Assembly (NCBI RefSeq): GCF_016888005.1 | Contig: NZ_JAFDVE010000014.1 | Location: forward strand, 124,001-188,000 | DNA length: 64,000 nt | Direction: 5' to 3' | From: Phycicoccus sp. CSK15P-2 | GTDB taxonomy: Bacteria; Actinomycetota; Actinomycetes; Actinomycetales; Dermatophilaceae | In this document: positions 25,406 through 34,348 of the stretch, piece after piece | How positions within the stretch are numbered: the stretch's first letter is position 1 | Layout of the letters: every line of letters begins with the position of its first letter | The notes under the pieces: generated by a model | The model's input: the letters and a program-made list of their open reading frames with translations, nothing else | Databases searched by the model: none | Told to the model about the DNA's origin: nothing | Position numbers and translations under genes: made by a program

Positions 25406-26407
25406 GTGGCGTCGACCGGCCTGCTCGCCCGGGCCGGGTCGCGGGACATGCTCCCGGCGGCCCGGCCCTGGGCAGGGTTCGCGGTGCGCCGCCTCGGGCG
25501 GCTCCTCGTGTCACTGTGGGTGCTCGTCACCGCCTCGTTCCTCATGATCCATCTCATCCCGGGGGACCCCGTGCGCGCCGCCCTCGGCCCGACGGCCCCG
25601 ACGGAGCTCGTCGAGGCCAAGCGCCGCGCCCTCGGGCTGGACGAGCCCCTCCCCGTGCAGTACGCCGACTTCCTCCGGGGGCTCGTCACCGGCGACCTCG
25701 GCACCTCGCTCGTCTCGCAGCTCCCGGTGTCGCAGGTCGTCGCCCAGCGGCTTCCGGCCACGTTGGTCCTGGCCGGGCTCGCCTTCGTCCTCGCCGTGAC
25801 CGTCGCCGTCCCGCTCGGCGTCGCCGTCGGCGTGCTCACCCGGCGCGGCCACGGCCGCCGGACCGAGCTCGCGTTCACGACGACGAGCGTCGTCCTCGGC
25901 ACCATCCCGGACTTCCTCTTCGGGGTGGCCCTCGTCTACGTCTTCGGCGTCGGTCTCGGGTGGCTGCCGGTCGCGGGGGCGAGCGGGGCGTCGGCCTACG
26001 TGCTCCCCGTGCTGGCGCTCGCGGTCGGGCCGGCGGCCGTGCTCTCGAGGATCATCCGCGTCGAGATGGTGGGGGTGGTCGAGGCCGACTACGTCCGCAC
26101 GGCCCGCGCCAAGCGCCTGCCCGACCGGACCGTCTACCTCGGTCACGCCCTGCCGAACGCCCTGACGGCCTCGCTGACCCTCGCGGGCATCATCCTCAGC
26201 AGCATGGTCGCCGGCACGGTCCTGGTCGAGAACGTCTTCGCCTGGCCGGGGCTGGGGAGCACCATCGTGCAGTCCATCGTCAGCAAGGACTACCCCATGG
26301 TCCAGGCGGTCGTGCTCGTCTACGGTCTCGGGGTCCTCGTCGTCAACACCCTCGTCGACGTCGCTCTCGCCCTGCTCGACCCGCGCTCGCTGATCCGGGA
26401 GGCGTGA
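25406..26407 (+). CDS. Peptide ABC transporter permease (DppB-like)
   Basis: 333 aa from GTG 25406, with CAGGAG overlapping the previous stop. Six hydrophobic segments; the conserved N-terminus LIPGDPVRAALGP, the EAA-type loop ADYVRTARAKRL...HALPNAL and the C-terminal signature VLVENVFAWPGLG identify the first inner-membrane subunit of a dipeptide/oligopeptide importer. Confidence 0.95.
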   Translation: MASTGLLARAGSRDMLPAARPWAGFAVRRLGRLLVSLWVLVTASFLMIHLIPGDPVRAALGPTAPTELVEAKRRALGLDEPLPVQYADFLRGLVTGDLGTSLVSQLPVSQVVAQRLPATLVLAGLAFVLAVTVAVPLGVAVGVLTRRGHGRRTELAFTTTSVVLGTIPDFLFGVALVYVFGVGLGWLPVAGASGASAYVLPVLALAVGPAAVLSRIIRVEMVGVVEADYVRTARAKRLPDRTVYLGHALPNALTASLTLAGIILSSMVAGTVLVENVFAWPGLGSTIVQSIVSKDYPMVQAVVLVYGLGVLVVNTLVDVALALLDPRSLIREA

Positions 26408-26408
26408 G

Positions 26409-28328
26409 ATGGGCCGCTGGTCGACCGCGGCCCGGACACCGCTCGGGCTGACGGCCGCCGTGCTGGCGGGCAGCGTGCTCGGGCTCGCGGTGCTCGCGCC
26501 GGTCGTCTGGGGGACGAGCGCGGACGCCGTCGACACCGGGTCCATCCTCTCGCCGCCCTCGGGGGAGCACTGGGCGGGGACCGACAACCTCGGCCGGGAC
26601 ATCCTCGCGCGCACGCTCGTCGCGACCCGACTCTCCGTCCTGCTCGCCCTGGCGGCGACGGCCATCGCGGTCCTGGCCGGTCTCGTCCTCGGGACGGCGC
26701 CGTTCCTGCTGGGCCGCCGGCTGGGCCGGGTGGTCACGGCGGCGGTCAACATCGCGGTGGCCTTCCCCGGTCTGCTCCTCGCGTTGTTCTTCGCCACGAT
26801 CTTCGGAGTCGGCGCGACGGGGGCGGTGTTCGCCATCGGCCTCGCCGGCGCCCCGGCCTTCGCCCGCCTGACCCAGACCCTCGTCGCCGGTGTCGCCGCC
26901 CGGGACTACGTGGCGGCGGCCCGGGTCGCCGGAGTCGGACGGCTGCGCGTCCTCCTGCGCCACGTCCTGCCCAACATCTCCGAACCGCTCGTCGTCAACG
27001 CCACCGTGGGCACCGGGGCGGCGCTGCTCTCCTTCGCCGGCCTGTCCTTCCTCGGCCTCGGGGTGCAGCAGCCCGGGTACGACTGGGGCCGCCTGCTCTA
27101 CGACGGGATCGGAGCCATCTACGTCAACCCCGCTGCCGCGCTCACGCCGGGTGCGGCGGTGCTCGTCGCGGGTCTGGCGTTCAACCTCGTCGGCGAGACG
27201 GTCGCGAAGGCGCTCGGGGTCGGCGGCGTCGCACGCCGCCCCGGTCGCGCTCCGCGCGCGGTGCCCGGACTCGCGCCGGTGGCGGCCGACGAGGCGCCGC
27301 GCGCGGTCGGCGACGACCTGGTCCTCGACGTGCGCGACCTCGAGGTGACCGTGCCCGGGGCGAGAGGACCGGTGCGTCCGGTCCGGGGTGTCACGTTCTC
27401 CGTGCGTCGCGGCGAGGCGCTCGGCGTCGTCGGCGAGTCCGGCTCGGGGAAGTCGCTGACCGCCCTCGCGGTGAGCCGGCTCGCGGGCGACCTCGCGCGG
27501 GTCGAGGCGGGGCGGCTCACGCTCCTCGGCACCGACCTCACCGAGGCCGACGGACGGGCGCACCGCCGGCTGCTGGGCACCTCGCTGGCGATGGTGTTCC
27601 AGGACCCGACGACCTCGTTCAACCCGACTCGTCGGGTCGGTGCCCAGCTCGCCGAGGGTGCCCGCCACCACCAGGGTCTCGGCCGGGCCGAGGCGCTCGC
27701 GCGCGCCGTGGACCGGCTCGGCGCGGTGCGCATCCCGGAGCCCGAGCGGCGCGCCCGCCAGTACCCGCACGAGTTCTCCGGCGGTATGCGGCAGCGCGCG
27801 ATGATCGGGATGGGGCTCATGGGCTCGCCGTCACTCGTCGTCGCCGACGAGCCGACGACCGCCCTCGACGTCACCGTCCAGCAACAGGTCCTCGACCTCC
27901 TCGCCGACGTCCGGGCGGCGGACGACGTCGCCCTCGTGCTCATCAGCCACGACGTCGCGGTCGTGCGCAGCGTCTGCGACCGCGTGGTCGTCATGTACGC
28001 CGGCCGCATCGTCGAGGACCTGCCGGCCGCGTCCCTCGACGACGACGCCCGGCACCCCTACACGCGGGCGCTCGTGGCGGCCGTCCCCGACATGGACACC
28101 GACCTCGAGGCGGCGCTCCCGGTCATCCCCGGGACGCCGGCCGACCCCGGGGCCCTCCCGCCGGGCTGTGCCTACGCGCCGCGGTGTCCCCTCGCCTCCG
28201 CTCGCTGCGTCGAGGAGGACCCGTCCCTCGTGAGCGACGACACCGGTCACCGGGTGGCCTGCTGGCACGCCGACGGGCCCGCGGAGGCCGCGACCACGGC
28301 CGCCCCGGGAGAGGTGGGTGTGCCGTGA
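26409..28328 (+). CDS. Fused peptide ABC transporter permease-ATPase (DppC-DppD)
   Basis: 639 aa. Residues 1-270 are the second permease (GTDNLGRDILAR, EAA loop RDYVAAARVAGVG, SFLGLGVQQPGYDWG); from about 300 onward is an OppD-type ATPase with Walker A GESGSGKS, Q-loop VFQDP, signature FSGGMRQR, Walker B VVADEPTTALD and H-loop ISHD. The Cys cluster CAYAPRCPLASARC near the C-terminus is typical of OppD. Permease C and ATPase D are usually separate proteins; this fusion is seen in some actinobacterial systems. It starts one base after the DppB stop. Confidence 0.94.
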   Translation: MGRWSTAARTPLGLTAAVLAGSVLGLAVLAPVVWGTSADAVDTGSILSPPSGEHWAGTDNLGRDILARTLVATRLSVLLALAATAIAVLAGLVLGTAPFLLGRRLGRVVTAAVNIAVAFPGLLLALFFATIFGVGATGAVFAIGLAGAPAFARLTQTLVAGVAARDYVAAARVAGVGRLRVLLRHVLPNISEPLVVNATVGTGAALLSFAGLSFLGLGVQQPGYDWGRLLYDGIGAIYVNPAAALTPGAAVLVAGLAFNLVGETVAKALGVGGVARRPGRAPRAVPGLAPVAADEAPRAVGDDLVLDVRDLEVTVPGARGPVRPVRGVTFSVRRGEALGVVGESGSGKSLTALAVSRLAGDLARVEAGRLTLLGTDLTEADGRAHRRLLGTSLAMVFQDPTTSFNPTRRVGAQLAEGARHHQGLGRAEALARAVDRLGAVRIPEPERRARQYPHEFSGGMRQRAMIGMGLMGSPSLVVADEPTTALDVTVQQQVLDLLADVRAADDVALVLISHDVAVVRSVCDRVVVMYAGRIVEDLPAASLDDDARHPYTRALVAAVPDMDTDLEAALPVIPGTPADPGALPPGCAYAPRCPLASARCVEEDPSLVSDDTGHRVACWHADGPAEAATTAAPGEVGVP

Positions 28329-29071
28329 ACGGGCTGGTCTTCGAGGACGTCCGGGTGGGCTTCGGCGCCACGACGGCGGTCGACGGCGTGAGCCTGGCGG
28401 TGCCCCCGGGAGCGGTCGTCGGCCTCGTCGGGGGCTCCGGGTCGGGCAAGTCCACCCTGGCCCGCGCGGCCGTGGGGCTCACGCCGTTCACCGGGCGCAT
28501 CACGCTCGACGGAGAGCCGGTCCCGACCCGGGGAACGTACCGCCCGGTCCAGATGGTCTTCCAGGACCCGTACTCCTCCCTCGACCCGCGGATGAGCATC
28601 GGCGACTCCGTGAGCGAGCCGATGCCCCGCTCGATGCCTCGGACGGGACGACACGCGGAGGTGGCCCGGCTGCTCGAGCTCGTCCACCTCGACCCCGCGC
28701 GGGCGGCGGCGCGTCCGGCCGACCTCTCCGGCGGCCAGCGGCAGCGCGTGGCGCTCGCCCGGGCGCTCGCGGCCCGTCCGCGGGTGGTCATCGCCGACGA
28801 GATCACCTCCGCGCTCGACGTCTCCATCCAGGGGGCAGTGCTCAACCTCGTGCGCGAGCTGCAGGCCGAGCTCGGCCTCTCGATGCTGTTCATCTCGCAC
28901 AACCTCGCGCTGGTGCGCTATGTCGCGTCGCACGTGGCCGTCATGCACGCAGGCCGCCTCGTCGAGGAGGGCCCGACCCACCGTGTGCTCGCCGATCCCG
29001 AGCACGACTACACCCGTCAGCTGCTCGCCGCGGTACCCCGCGGTGACCGCCCGTCGAGGAGCCACCGATGA
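28325..29071 (+). CDS. Peptide ABC transporter ATPase (DppF-like)
   Basis: 248 aa from GTG 28325, overlapping the fused subunit's stop (GTGA). Walker A GGSGSGKS, Q-loop VFQDPYSSLDPR, signature LSGGQRQR, Walker B VIADEITSALD and H-loop ISHN (Asn in place of Thr/Asp after His) are all present. Second ATPase of the importer. Slightly short, as it lacks the OppF C-terminal extension. Its last codons overlap the fusion peptidase start (ATGA). Confidence 0.94.
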   Translation: MNGLVFEDVRVGFGATTAVDGVSLAVPPGAVVGLVGGSGSGKSTLARAAVGLTPFTGRITLDGEPVPTRGTYRPVQMVFQDPYSSLDPRMSIGDSVSEPMPRSMPRTGRHAEVARLLELVHLDPARAAARPADLSGGQRQRVALARALAARPRVVIADEITSALDVSIQGAVLNLVRELQAELGLSMLFISHNLALVRYVASHVAVMHAGRLVEEGPTHRVLADPEHDYTRQLLAAVPRGDRPSRSHR

Positions 29072-32000
29072 CCCGCCGACCCCGCCTCGAGGACCTCTAC
29101 CTCCTCGCCGTGCCCTCCCGGCCGGTGCTGTCCCCCGACGGCACCCGCGTGGTGTACGTCGTGCGCACCCTCGACGCCGAGACCGACAGGGCCGTCGACC
29201 GGCTGTGGACGGTGTCGGTCGCCGGCGGGGACGCCCGGCCGCTCAGCGACGGCCCGGCGGACACCTCGCCGGCATGGTCCCCGGACGGGTCGCGCGTCGC
29301 GTTCCTGCGCGAGGGCCGTGTGCAGGTCCTCACCCCGGGCGTCGACGGCGAGCAGGTCCGTCAGGTCGCCGACCTGCCGGGCGCGACGGCCCCGGTCTGG
29401 AGCCCGGACGGACGCCGCCTCGCCACGACCGCGCCGGTCGACCCGGGGGAGGGCGAGGACCCTCTCGTCACGCGCCGGCTCGACTACCAGACCGACGGGG
29501 ACGGCCTCGTCGGGGCCGTGCGACACCAGGTGCACGTCGTCGACCTCGACACGGGTCGGGTCCGGCAGGTCACCGACGGCCCCGAGGACGCCGCGAGCCC
29601 CGCGTGGTCACCGGACGGAGGTCGGCTGGCCTTCGTCCGCGGGGTCGGCGACGCCCCGGACGTCACCCTCCGGTCGGCGGCGCACGTCGTCGCCGTCGAC
29701 GAGCCGGGTGCGCCCCGGGTCGTGGGCTCCGTCGACGGGACCGTCTCCGCGGTGTCCTTCACCGCCGACGGCACCGGTCTGCTCGTCGTCGGCCGGCCCA
29801 GCGGCTCCGTCGGGCACGAGCACCTCGTCCGGGTCGCACTCCACGGCGACACCCGGGCCCGGCTCACGGCGTCCGTCGACCGCAACGTCATGCCCGGGGG
29901 CCCGGCCTATCCCGGTGGCCGGCCGCACGAGCTGGCCGACGGGCGGGTGCTCGTGTGCCTGCGGGACCGAGGCTGCACCCACCTGTGGGTGGTGGCCGAG
30001 GACGAGCCCGCCGTGCCCGTCCTGGCGGGCGAGGGCCGGGTGGTCTCGGGGCTGTCCGTCGTCGGCCGGACGGCGGTGGTCGTCCTCGGCACGCCGTCCT
30101 CCTACGGCGAGGTCGTCGCCCTCGACCTCGACTCCGGCACCGAGACGGTGCTCACCGACCACGGCGCACCCCTCGCCGACGTCGAGCTCGTCGAGCCCGA
30201 GCCGCGGACCTTCACGACCGGCGACGGCACCGAGGTCCAGGGCTGGCTGCTGCGCGACCCGGACCGCGAGGGACCGCTCCCGCTCCTGCTCGACGTGCAC
30301 GGTGGCCCGCACAACGCGTGGAACGCCGCCGCGGACGAGATGCACTTCTACCACCAGGAGCTCGTCGCCCGCGGCTGGGCGGTGCTGCTCGTCAACCCGC
30401 GGGGCAGCGACGGCTACGGCGAGGAGTTCATGACCGGGGTGTGCGGTGGATGGGGGACCGCCGATGCTGCAGACCTCCTCGAGCCGCTCGACACCCTCGT
30501 CGCCGAGGGGGTCGCCGACCCCGGCCGCCTCGCGGTGACCGGCTACAGCTACGGCGGGTTCATGACCTGCTGGCTCACCGGCCACGACGACCGGTTCGTG
30601 GCGGCCGTCGGGGGCGGGGTGGTCAGCGACCTCGTGAGCATGGTGGGCACCTGTGCGACGGACCCCTGCTCCAGCGCCGAGGAGCTCGGCGGCACCCCGT
30701 GGGACCAGCCGGAGCGGTTCGCCGCCATGTCGCCGGTCACCGCGGTCGGACAGGTCCGGACGCCGACCCTGCTGCTGCACGGCGCGAACGACCGCACCTG
30801 CCCGGTGGGCCAGGCGCAGCAGTGGCAGACGGCCCTGCGCACGCGCGGCGTCCCCACCGAGCTCGTCCTGTACCCCGGTGCGGCGCACGCCTTCGTCCTC
30901 CTGGGGCGTCCGTCGCACCGGCTCGACTACTCCCGCCGCGTCGTCGACTGGGTGGAGCGCCACGCCCTGCACGGCGGGCGGCCGGCGCTGGACGGGGCCC
31001 ACTGGGAGCGACGCCTCGCCGCTCTCGCCCGGCGTCACGGGGTTCCCGGCGCAGCACTGGGGGTGCTGCGTCTCACACCGGACGGGGACGACGAGGTCGT
31101 CGTCGCTGCCCACGGCGAGCTGAGCACCGCGACGGGCCATCCGGTCGTCGACGAGTCGGTGTTCCAGATCGGGTCGGTCTCGAAGGTGTGGACCGCCACC
31201 GTCGTCATGCAGCTCGTCGACGAGGGGCTGGTCACCCTCGACACGCCGGTCGCCGACGTCGTGCCGGGCTTCCGGCTCGCCGACCCCGAGGTCACCCGGA
31301 CGGTCACCGTCCGGCACCTGCTGGACCACACGAGCGGGATCGACGGCGACGTCTTCACCGACACCGGCCGCGGCGACGACTGCCTCGAGAGGTACGTCGA
31401 GCTGCTCGCCGAGCAGAACCAGAACCATCCCCTCGGCGCGACGTGGTCCTACTGCAACGCCGGGTACTCGCTGCTCGGCCGGGTGGTCGAGTGCCTGACC
31501 GGGACGACGTGGGACGCGGCGATGCGCGAGCGGCTGTTCACCCCGCTCGGCATGGCACACACGCTGACCCTGCCCGAGGAGGCCCTGCTGCACTCCGCGG
31601 CAGTCGGCCACGTGACCCAGGACGGCACGACGACGACGGCACCGGTGTGGCAGCTGCCGCGCTCGCTCGGGCCGGCCGGGCTCGTCGTCTCCGACGCCGC
31701 CGGCGTGCTGGCCTTCGCCCGGCTGCACCTCACCGGCGGGCTCGCGCCGGACGGCGGACGCCTGCTCTCCGAGGAGTCGGCAGCGGCCATGGTCGCGCAC
31801 CAGGCCGACCTGCCGGACACGCTCTCGCTCGGTGACTCGTGGGGGCTCGGGTGGATCCGCTTCGGCTGGGACGGGCAGCGGCTCTACGGCCACGACGGCA
31901 ACACCATCGGTCAGACGGCCTTCCTGCGGGTCGTCCCGGACGCGGGTGTCGCGGTGACGCTCCTGACGAACAGCGACCACGGCCGTGACCTGTACGAGGA

Positions 32001-32370
32001 CCTGTTCCGCGAGCTCCTCGCCGAGGTCGCGGGTGTGTCGATGCCGGCGCGGCTGTCGCCCCCCGACGTGCCGGGGACCGACGCCGCGGCGGCCGTCGCC
32101 CCCTACGTGGGACGCTACGAGCGGGCCGGGGTGCACATCGACGTCGAGCACGGCCCCGACGGTCCGCTCATGCGCACGACGGTCGTCGGGCCCATCGCCG
32201 AGATGGTGCCGGACCCCGTCGAGGAGCACGCCCTCGTCCCGTTCGCCGACGGCGTCTTCCTGACCCGTCCGCACGGCGCCGGGACGTGGTTCCCCGTGAC
32301 GTTCTACTCCCTCCCGACCGGCGAGGAGTACCTGCACTTCGGCGTCCGCGCCACTCCCAGGGTCGCGTGA
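29068..32370 (+). CDS. S9 prolyl-oligopeptidase fused to a beta-lactamase-family hydrolase
   Basis: 1100 aa in one uninterrupted frame. Residues 1-380: WD40/propeller-like repeats (SPAWSPDGSRVAF, ATAPVWSPDGRRLAT) of S9 peptidases. Residues 400-640: alpha/beta-hydrolase with catalytic S494 (GYSYGG), D575 and H607, like acylaminoacyl-peptidase. Residues 650-1000: a class-C beta-lactamase fold with S703-V-S-K706, Y795-C-N and YGHDGNTIGQ; the last about 100 residues form a C-terminal barrel. No signal peptide. Two different serine-hydrolase active sites in one chain would suit stepwise breakdown of imported peptides carrying both L- and D-residues. The beta-lactamase half is a clear paralogue of the protein at 22432-23820. 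Confidence 0.92.
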   Translation: MTRRPRLEDLYLLAVPSRPVLSPDGTRVVYVVRTLDAETDRAVDRLWTVSVAGGDARPLSDGPADTSPAWSPDGSRVAFLREGRVQVLTPGVDGEQVRQVADLPGATAPVWSPDGRRLATTAPVDPGEGEDPLVTRRLDYQTDGDGLVGAVRHQVHVVDLDTGRVRQVTDGPEDAASPAWSPDGGRLAFVRGVGDAPDVTLRSAAHVVAVDEPGAPRVVGSVDGTVSAVSFTADGTGLLVVGRPSGSVGHEHLVRVALHGDTRARLTASVDRNVMPGGPAYPGGRPHELADGRVLVCLRDRGCTHLWVVAEDEPAVPVLAGEGRVVSGLSVVGRTAVVVLGTPSSYGEVVALDLDSGTETVLTDHGAPLADVELVEPEPRTFTTGDGTEVQGWLLRDPDREGPLPLLLDVHGGPHNAWNAAADEMHFYHQELVARGWAVLLVNPRGSDGYGEEFMTGVCGGWGTADAADLLEPLDTLVAEGVADPGRLAVTGYSYGGFMTCWLTGHDDRFVAAVGGGVVSDLVSMVGTCATDPCSSAEELGGTPWDQPERFAAMSPVTAVGQVRTPTLLLHGANDRTCPVGQAQQWQTALRTRGVPTELVLYPGAAHAFVLLGRPSHRLDYSRRVVDWVERHALHGGRPALDGAHWERRLAALARRHGVPGAALGVLRLTPDGDDEVVVAAHGELSTATGHPVVDESVFQIGSVSKVWTATVVMQLVDEGLVTLDTPVADVVPGFRLADPEVTRTVTVRHLLDHTSGIDGDVFTDTGRGDDCLERYVELLAEQNQNHPLGATWSYCNAGYSLLGRVVECLTGTTWDAAMRERLFTPLGMAHTLTLPEEALLHSAAVGHVTQDGTTTTAPVWQLPRSLGPAGLVVSDAAGVLAFARLHLTGGLAPDGGRLLSEESAAAMVAHQADLPDTLSLGDSWGLGWIRFGWDGQRLYGHDGNTIGQTAFLRVVPDAGVAVTLLTNSDHGRDLYEDLFRELLAEVAGVSMPARLSPPDVPGTDAAAAVAPYVGRYERAGVHIDVEHGPDGPLMRTTVVGPIAEMVPDPVEEHALVPFADGVFLTRPHGAGTWFPVTFYSLPTGEEYLHFGVRATPRVA

Positions 32371-33488
32371 TGGACCTCGGTGCGCTGATCTCCGACACCC
32401 GCGAGCTGGTCGCGTGCGAGTCGCCGTCGTCCGACCTCGCGGCCGTCGCCCGGTCGGCGGAGGTCACGGCGCAGGTAGGCGCGCGCAGGCTGGGCAGCGA
32501 GCCCGAGCGCGTCGTCGTCGGCGGCCGCACGCATCTGCGCTGGCGGCTCGGCTCCGCGCCGGGCAGTGTCCTCGTCCTCGGCCACCACGACACGGTGTGG
32601 CCGCTGGGGACCCTCGAGCGGTACCCGTGCGTCGTCGAGGACGGGATCCTGCGCGGACCGGGGTGCCTCGACATGAAGGCCGGGCTGGCGATGGCGTTCC
32701 ACGCGCTCGCCGGGCTGGACGGCGTGACCCTGCTCGTCACCGGCGACGAGGAGCTCGGCTCGCCCAGCTCGCGCCCACTCGTCGAGGAGGAGGCCCGGGC
32801 GGCCGGCGCCGCGCTGGTCCTCGAAGCCGCCGACGACAGCGGCGCGCTCAAGGGCGAGCGCAAGGGGGTCTCGCTGTACGAGGTCCGGGTGCGCGGGCGG
32901 GCGTCACACGCCGGGCTCGCGCCGGAGCAGGGCGTCAACGCGAGCGTCGAGCTCGCGCACCAGGTGCTCGCGCTCGCGGCGCTCGCCCGCCCCGACCTCG
33001 GGACGACGGTGACGCCCACGCTCATGCGGGGCGGCACGACGACGAACACCGTGCCGGCGGACGCATCGGTCGCGGTCGACGTCCGGGTGCGGACCGTCGC
33101 CGAGCAGTCGCGGGTGGACCACGCGGTGAACGCCCTCCGCGCCGTCCTGCCCGAGGTGCTGCTCGAACCGACCGGTGGACCCAACCGCCCCCCGATGGAG
33201 GCCCGCTCGTCCGCGGCGCTCCTGGACCGCGCCGCGGCCGTGGCCGAGCGGTCAGGGCTCCCGGTGCCGTTCGGGACCGCCGTGGGCGGTGCGTCCGACG
33301 GCAACCTCACGGCCGGGGTGGGCACCCCGACCCTCGACGGCCTCGGCGCCGTGGGCGGAGGGGCCCACGCCGCCGACGAGCACGTCCGGGTCGACGAGCT
33401 GGCCCCGCGGACCCGTCTGCTCGCCGAGCTCGTCCGCGACCTGCTCTCCGACCCGTCCGCCACCATGGAGCCGGAGGAGGGCCGATGA
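32370..33488 (+). CDS. M20-family metallopeptidase / N-acyl-L-amino acid deacylase
   Basis: 372 aa; ATG 32370 shares one base with the upstream stop. Zinc-hydrolase motifs: GHHDTVWP (metal-binding His and Asp), GCLDMKAG, TGDEELGSP (catalytic Glu) and a late GAHAADEHV (metal His). It resembles glutamate carboxypeptidase/CPG2 and desuccinylase members. In the GNAT-racemase gene context the likely job is hydrolysis of the N-acyl-L-amino acid made by the racemase. It overlaps the next gene (ATGA). Confidence 0.92.
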   Translation: MDLGALISDTRELVACESPSSDLAAVARSAEVTAQVGARRLGSEPERVVVGGRTHLRWRLGSAPGSVLVLGHHDTVWPLGTLERYPCVVEDGILRGPGCLDMKAGLAMAFHALAGLDGVTLLVTGDEELGSPSSRPLVEEEARAAGAALVLEAADDSGALKGERKGVSLYEVRVRGRASHAGLAPEQGVNASVELAHQVLALAALARPDLGTTVTPTLMRGGTTTNTVPADASVAVDVRVRTVAEQSRVDHAVNALRAVLPEVLLEPTGGPNRPPMEARSSAALLDRAAAVAERSGLPVPFGTAVGGASDGNLTAGVGTPTLDGLGAVGGGAHAADEHVRVDELAPRTRLLAELVRDLLSDPSATMEPEEGR

Positions 33489-34348
33489 GCACGCACGAGA
33501 GACCGACGACGACGCAGACCGGGCCCGACCCAGCGGAGGCGGCCGCGGCCGCAGCGCGCGCGGCCGGTGTCACGGTGCGCGACCTCGCCGACATCGGTGA
33601 CCTCCAGCAGGCGGTCGTGCTGCTCTCCCGGATCTGGGGGCGACAGGCGAACCCGCCGGTGACCCTCGAGCTGCTGCGGGCGTTCGCGAAGGCGGGCAAC
33701 CACGTCGCGGGGGCCTTCGACGGTGACCGGCTCCTCGGCGCGTGCGTCGGCTTCTTCCACGCCCCGCTCGAGGACGCGCTGCACAGCCACATCGCCGGCG
33801 TCGCCCCCGAGGCGCTGGGCCGCAGCGTGGGGTTCGCCCTCAAGGTGCACCAGCGCGAGTGGACGCTGGCCCGCGGTGTCACCGAGATCGCCTGGACCTT
33901 CGACCCGCTCGTCGGGCGCAACGCGTGGTTCAACATCTCCAAGCTCGCGGCCACGCCGGCCGAGTACCTGCCGAACTTCTACGGCGCGATGCTCGACGAC
34001 ATCAACGGCGACGGCGACTCGGACCGGCTGCTCGTGCGGTGGTCCCTCCGGGCCCCGTCCGTCGAGCAGGCGTGTGCCGGCTCTCCCCGCGTCCCGGTCG
34101 TGCCGCCGGACGCCACCGTCGCTCTCGCCGCGGACGCCGCCGGTGCGCCGGTCCCGGGCCCGGCCGACGCGGAGGTGTGCCTCGTCGCCGTCCCGCGCGA
34201 CGTCACCCGGCTGCGCACCGGCGACCCCGGCCTGGCCGCCGACTGGCGCACCGCGGTGCGGGCCACGCTCACCGGGCTGTTCGCCGACGGCGCCCGCGTC
34301 GTCGGGTTCACGCGGTCCGGTTCGTACGTCCTGAGGAGGACCCCGTGA
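33485..34348 (+). CDS. GNAT-family N-acyltransferase (COG3375-like)
   Basis: 287 aa from ATG 33485. The acetyltransferase core includes VTLELLRAFAKAGNHVAGAF, HSHIAGVAPEALGRSVGFALK and EIAWTFDPLVGRNAWFNISKLA, the long GNAT subtype repeatedly found next to NAAAR/menC-like genes. In characterised relatives the neighbour GNAT succinylates D-amino acids. Here it sits between the M20 hydrolase and the racemase, joined to both by 4-nt overlaps. Acyl donor and amino-acid range cannot be told from sequence. Confidence 0.85.
   Translation: MSTHERPTTTQTGPDPAEAAAAAARAAGVTVRDLADIGDLQQAVVLLSRIWGRQANPPVTLELLRAFAKAGNHVAGAFDGDRLLGACVGFFHAPLEDALHSHIAGVAPEALGRSVGFALKVHQREWTLARGVTEIAWTFDPLVGRNAWFNISKLAATPAEYLPNFYGAMLDDINGDGDSDRLLVRWSLRAPSVEQACAGSPRVPVVPPDATVALAADAAGAPVPGPADAEVCLVAVPRDVTRLRTGDPGLAADWRTAVRATLTGLFADGARVVGFTRSGSYVLRRTP

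Noticed and set aside
29608-32337. 909-aa minus-strand open frame
   Set aside because: Antisense to the S9/beta-lactamase fusion; no recognisable domain.
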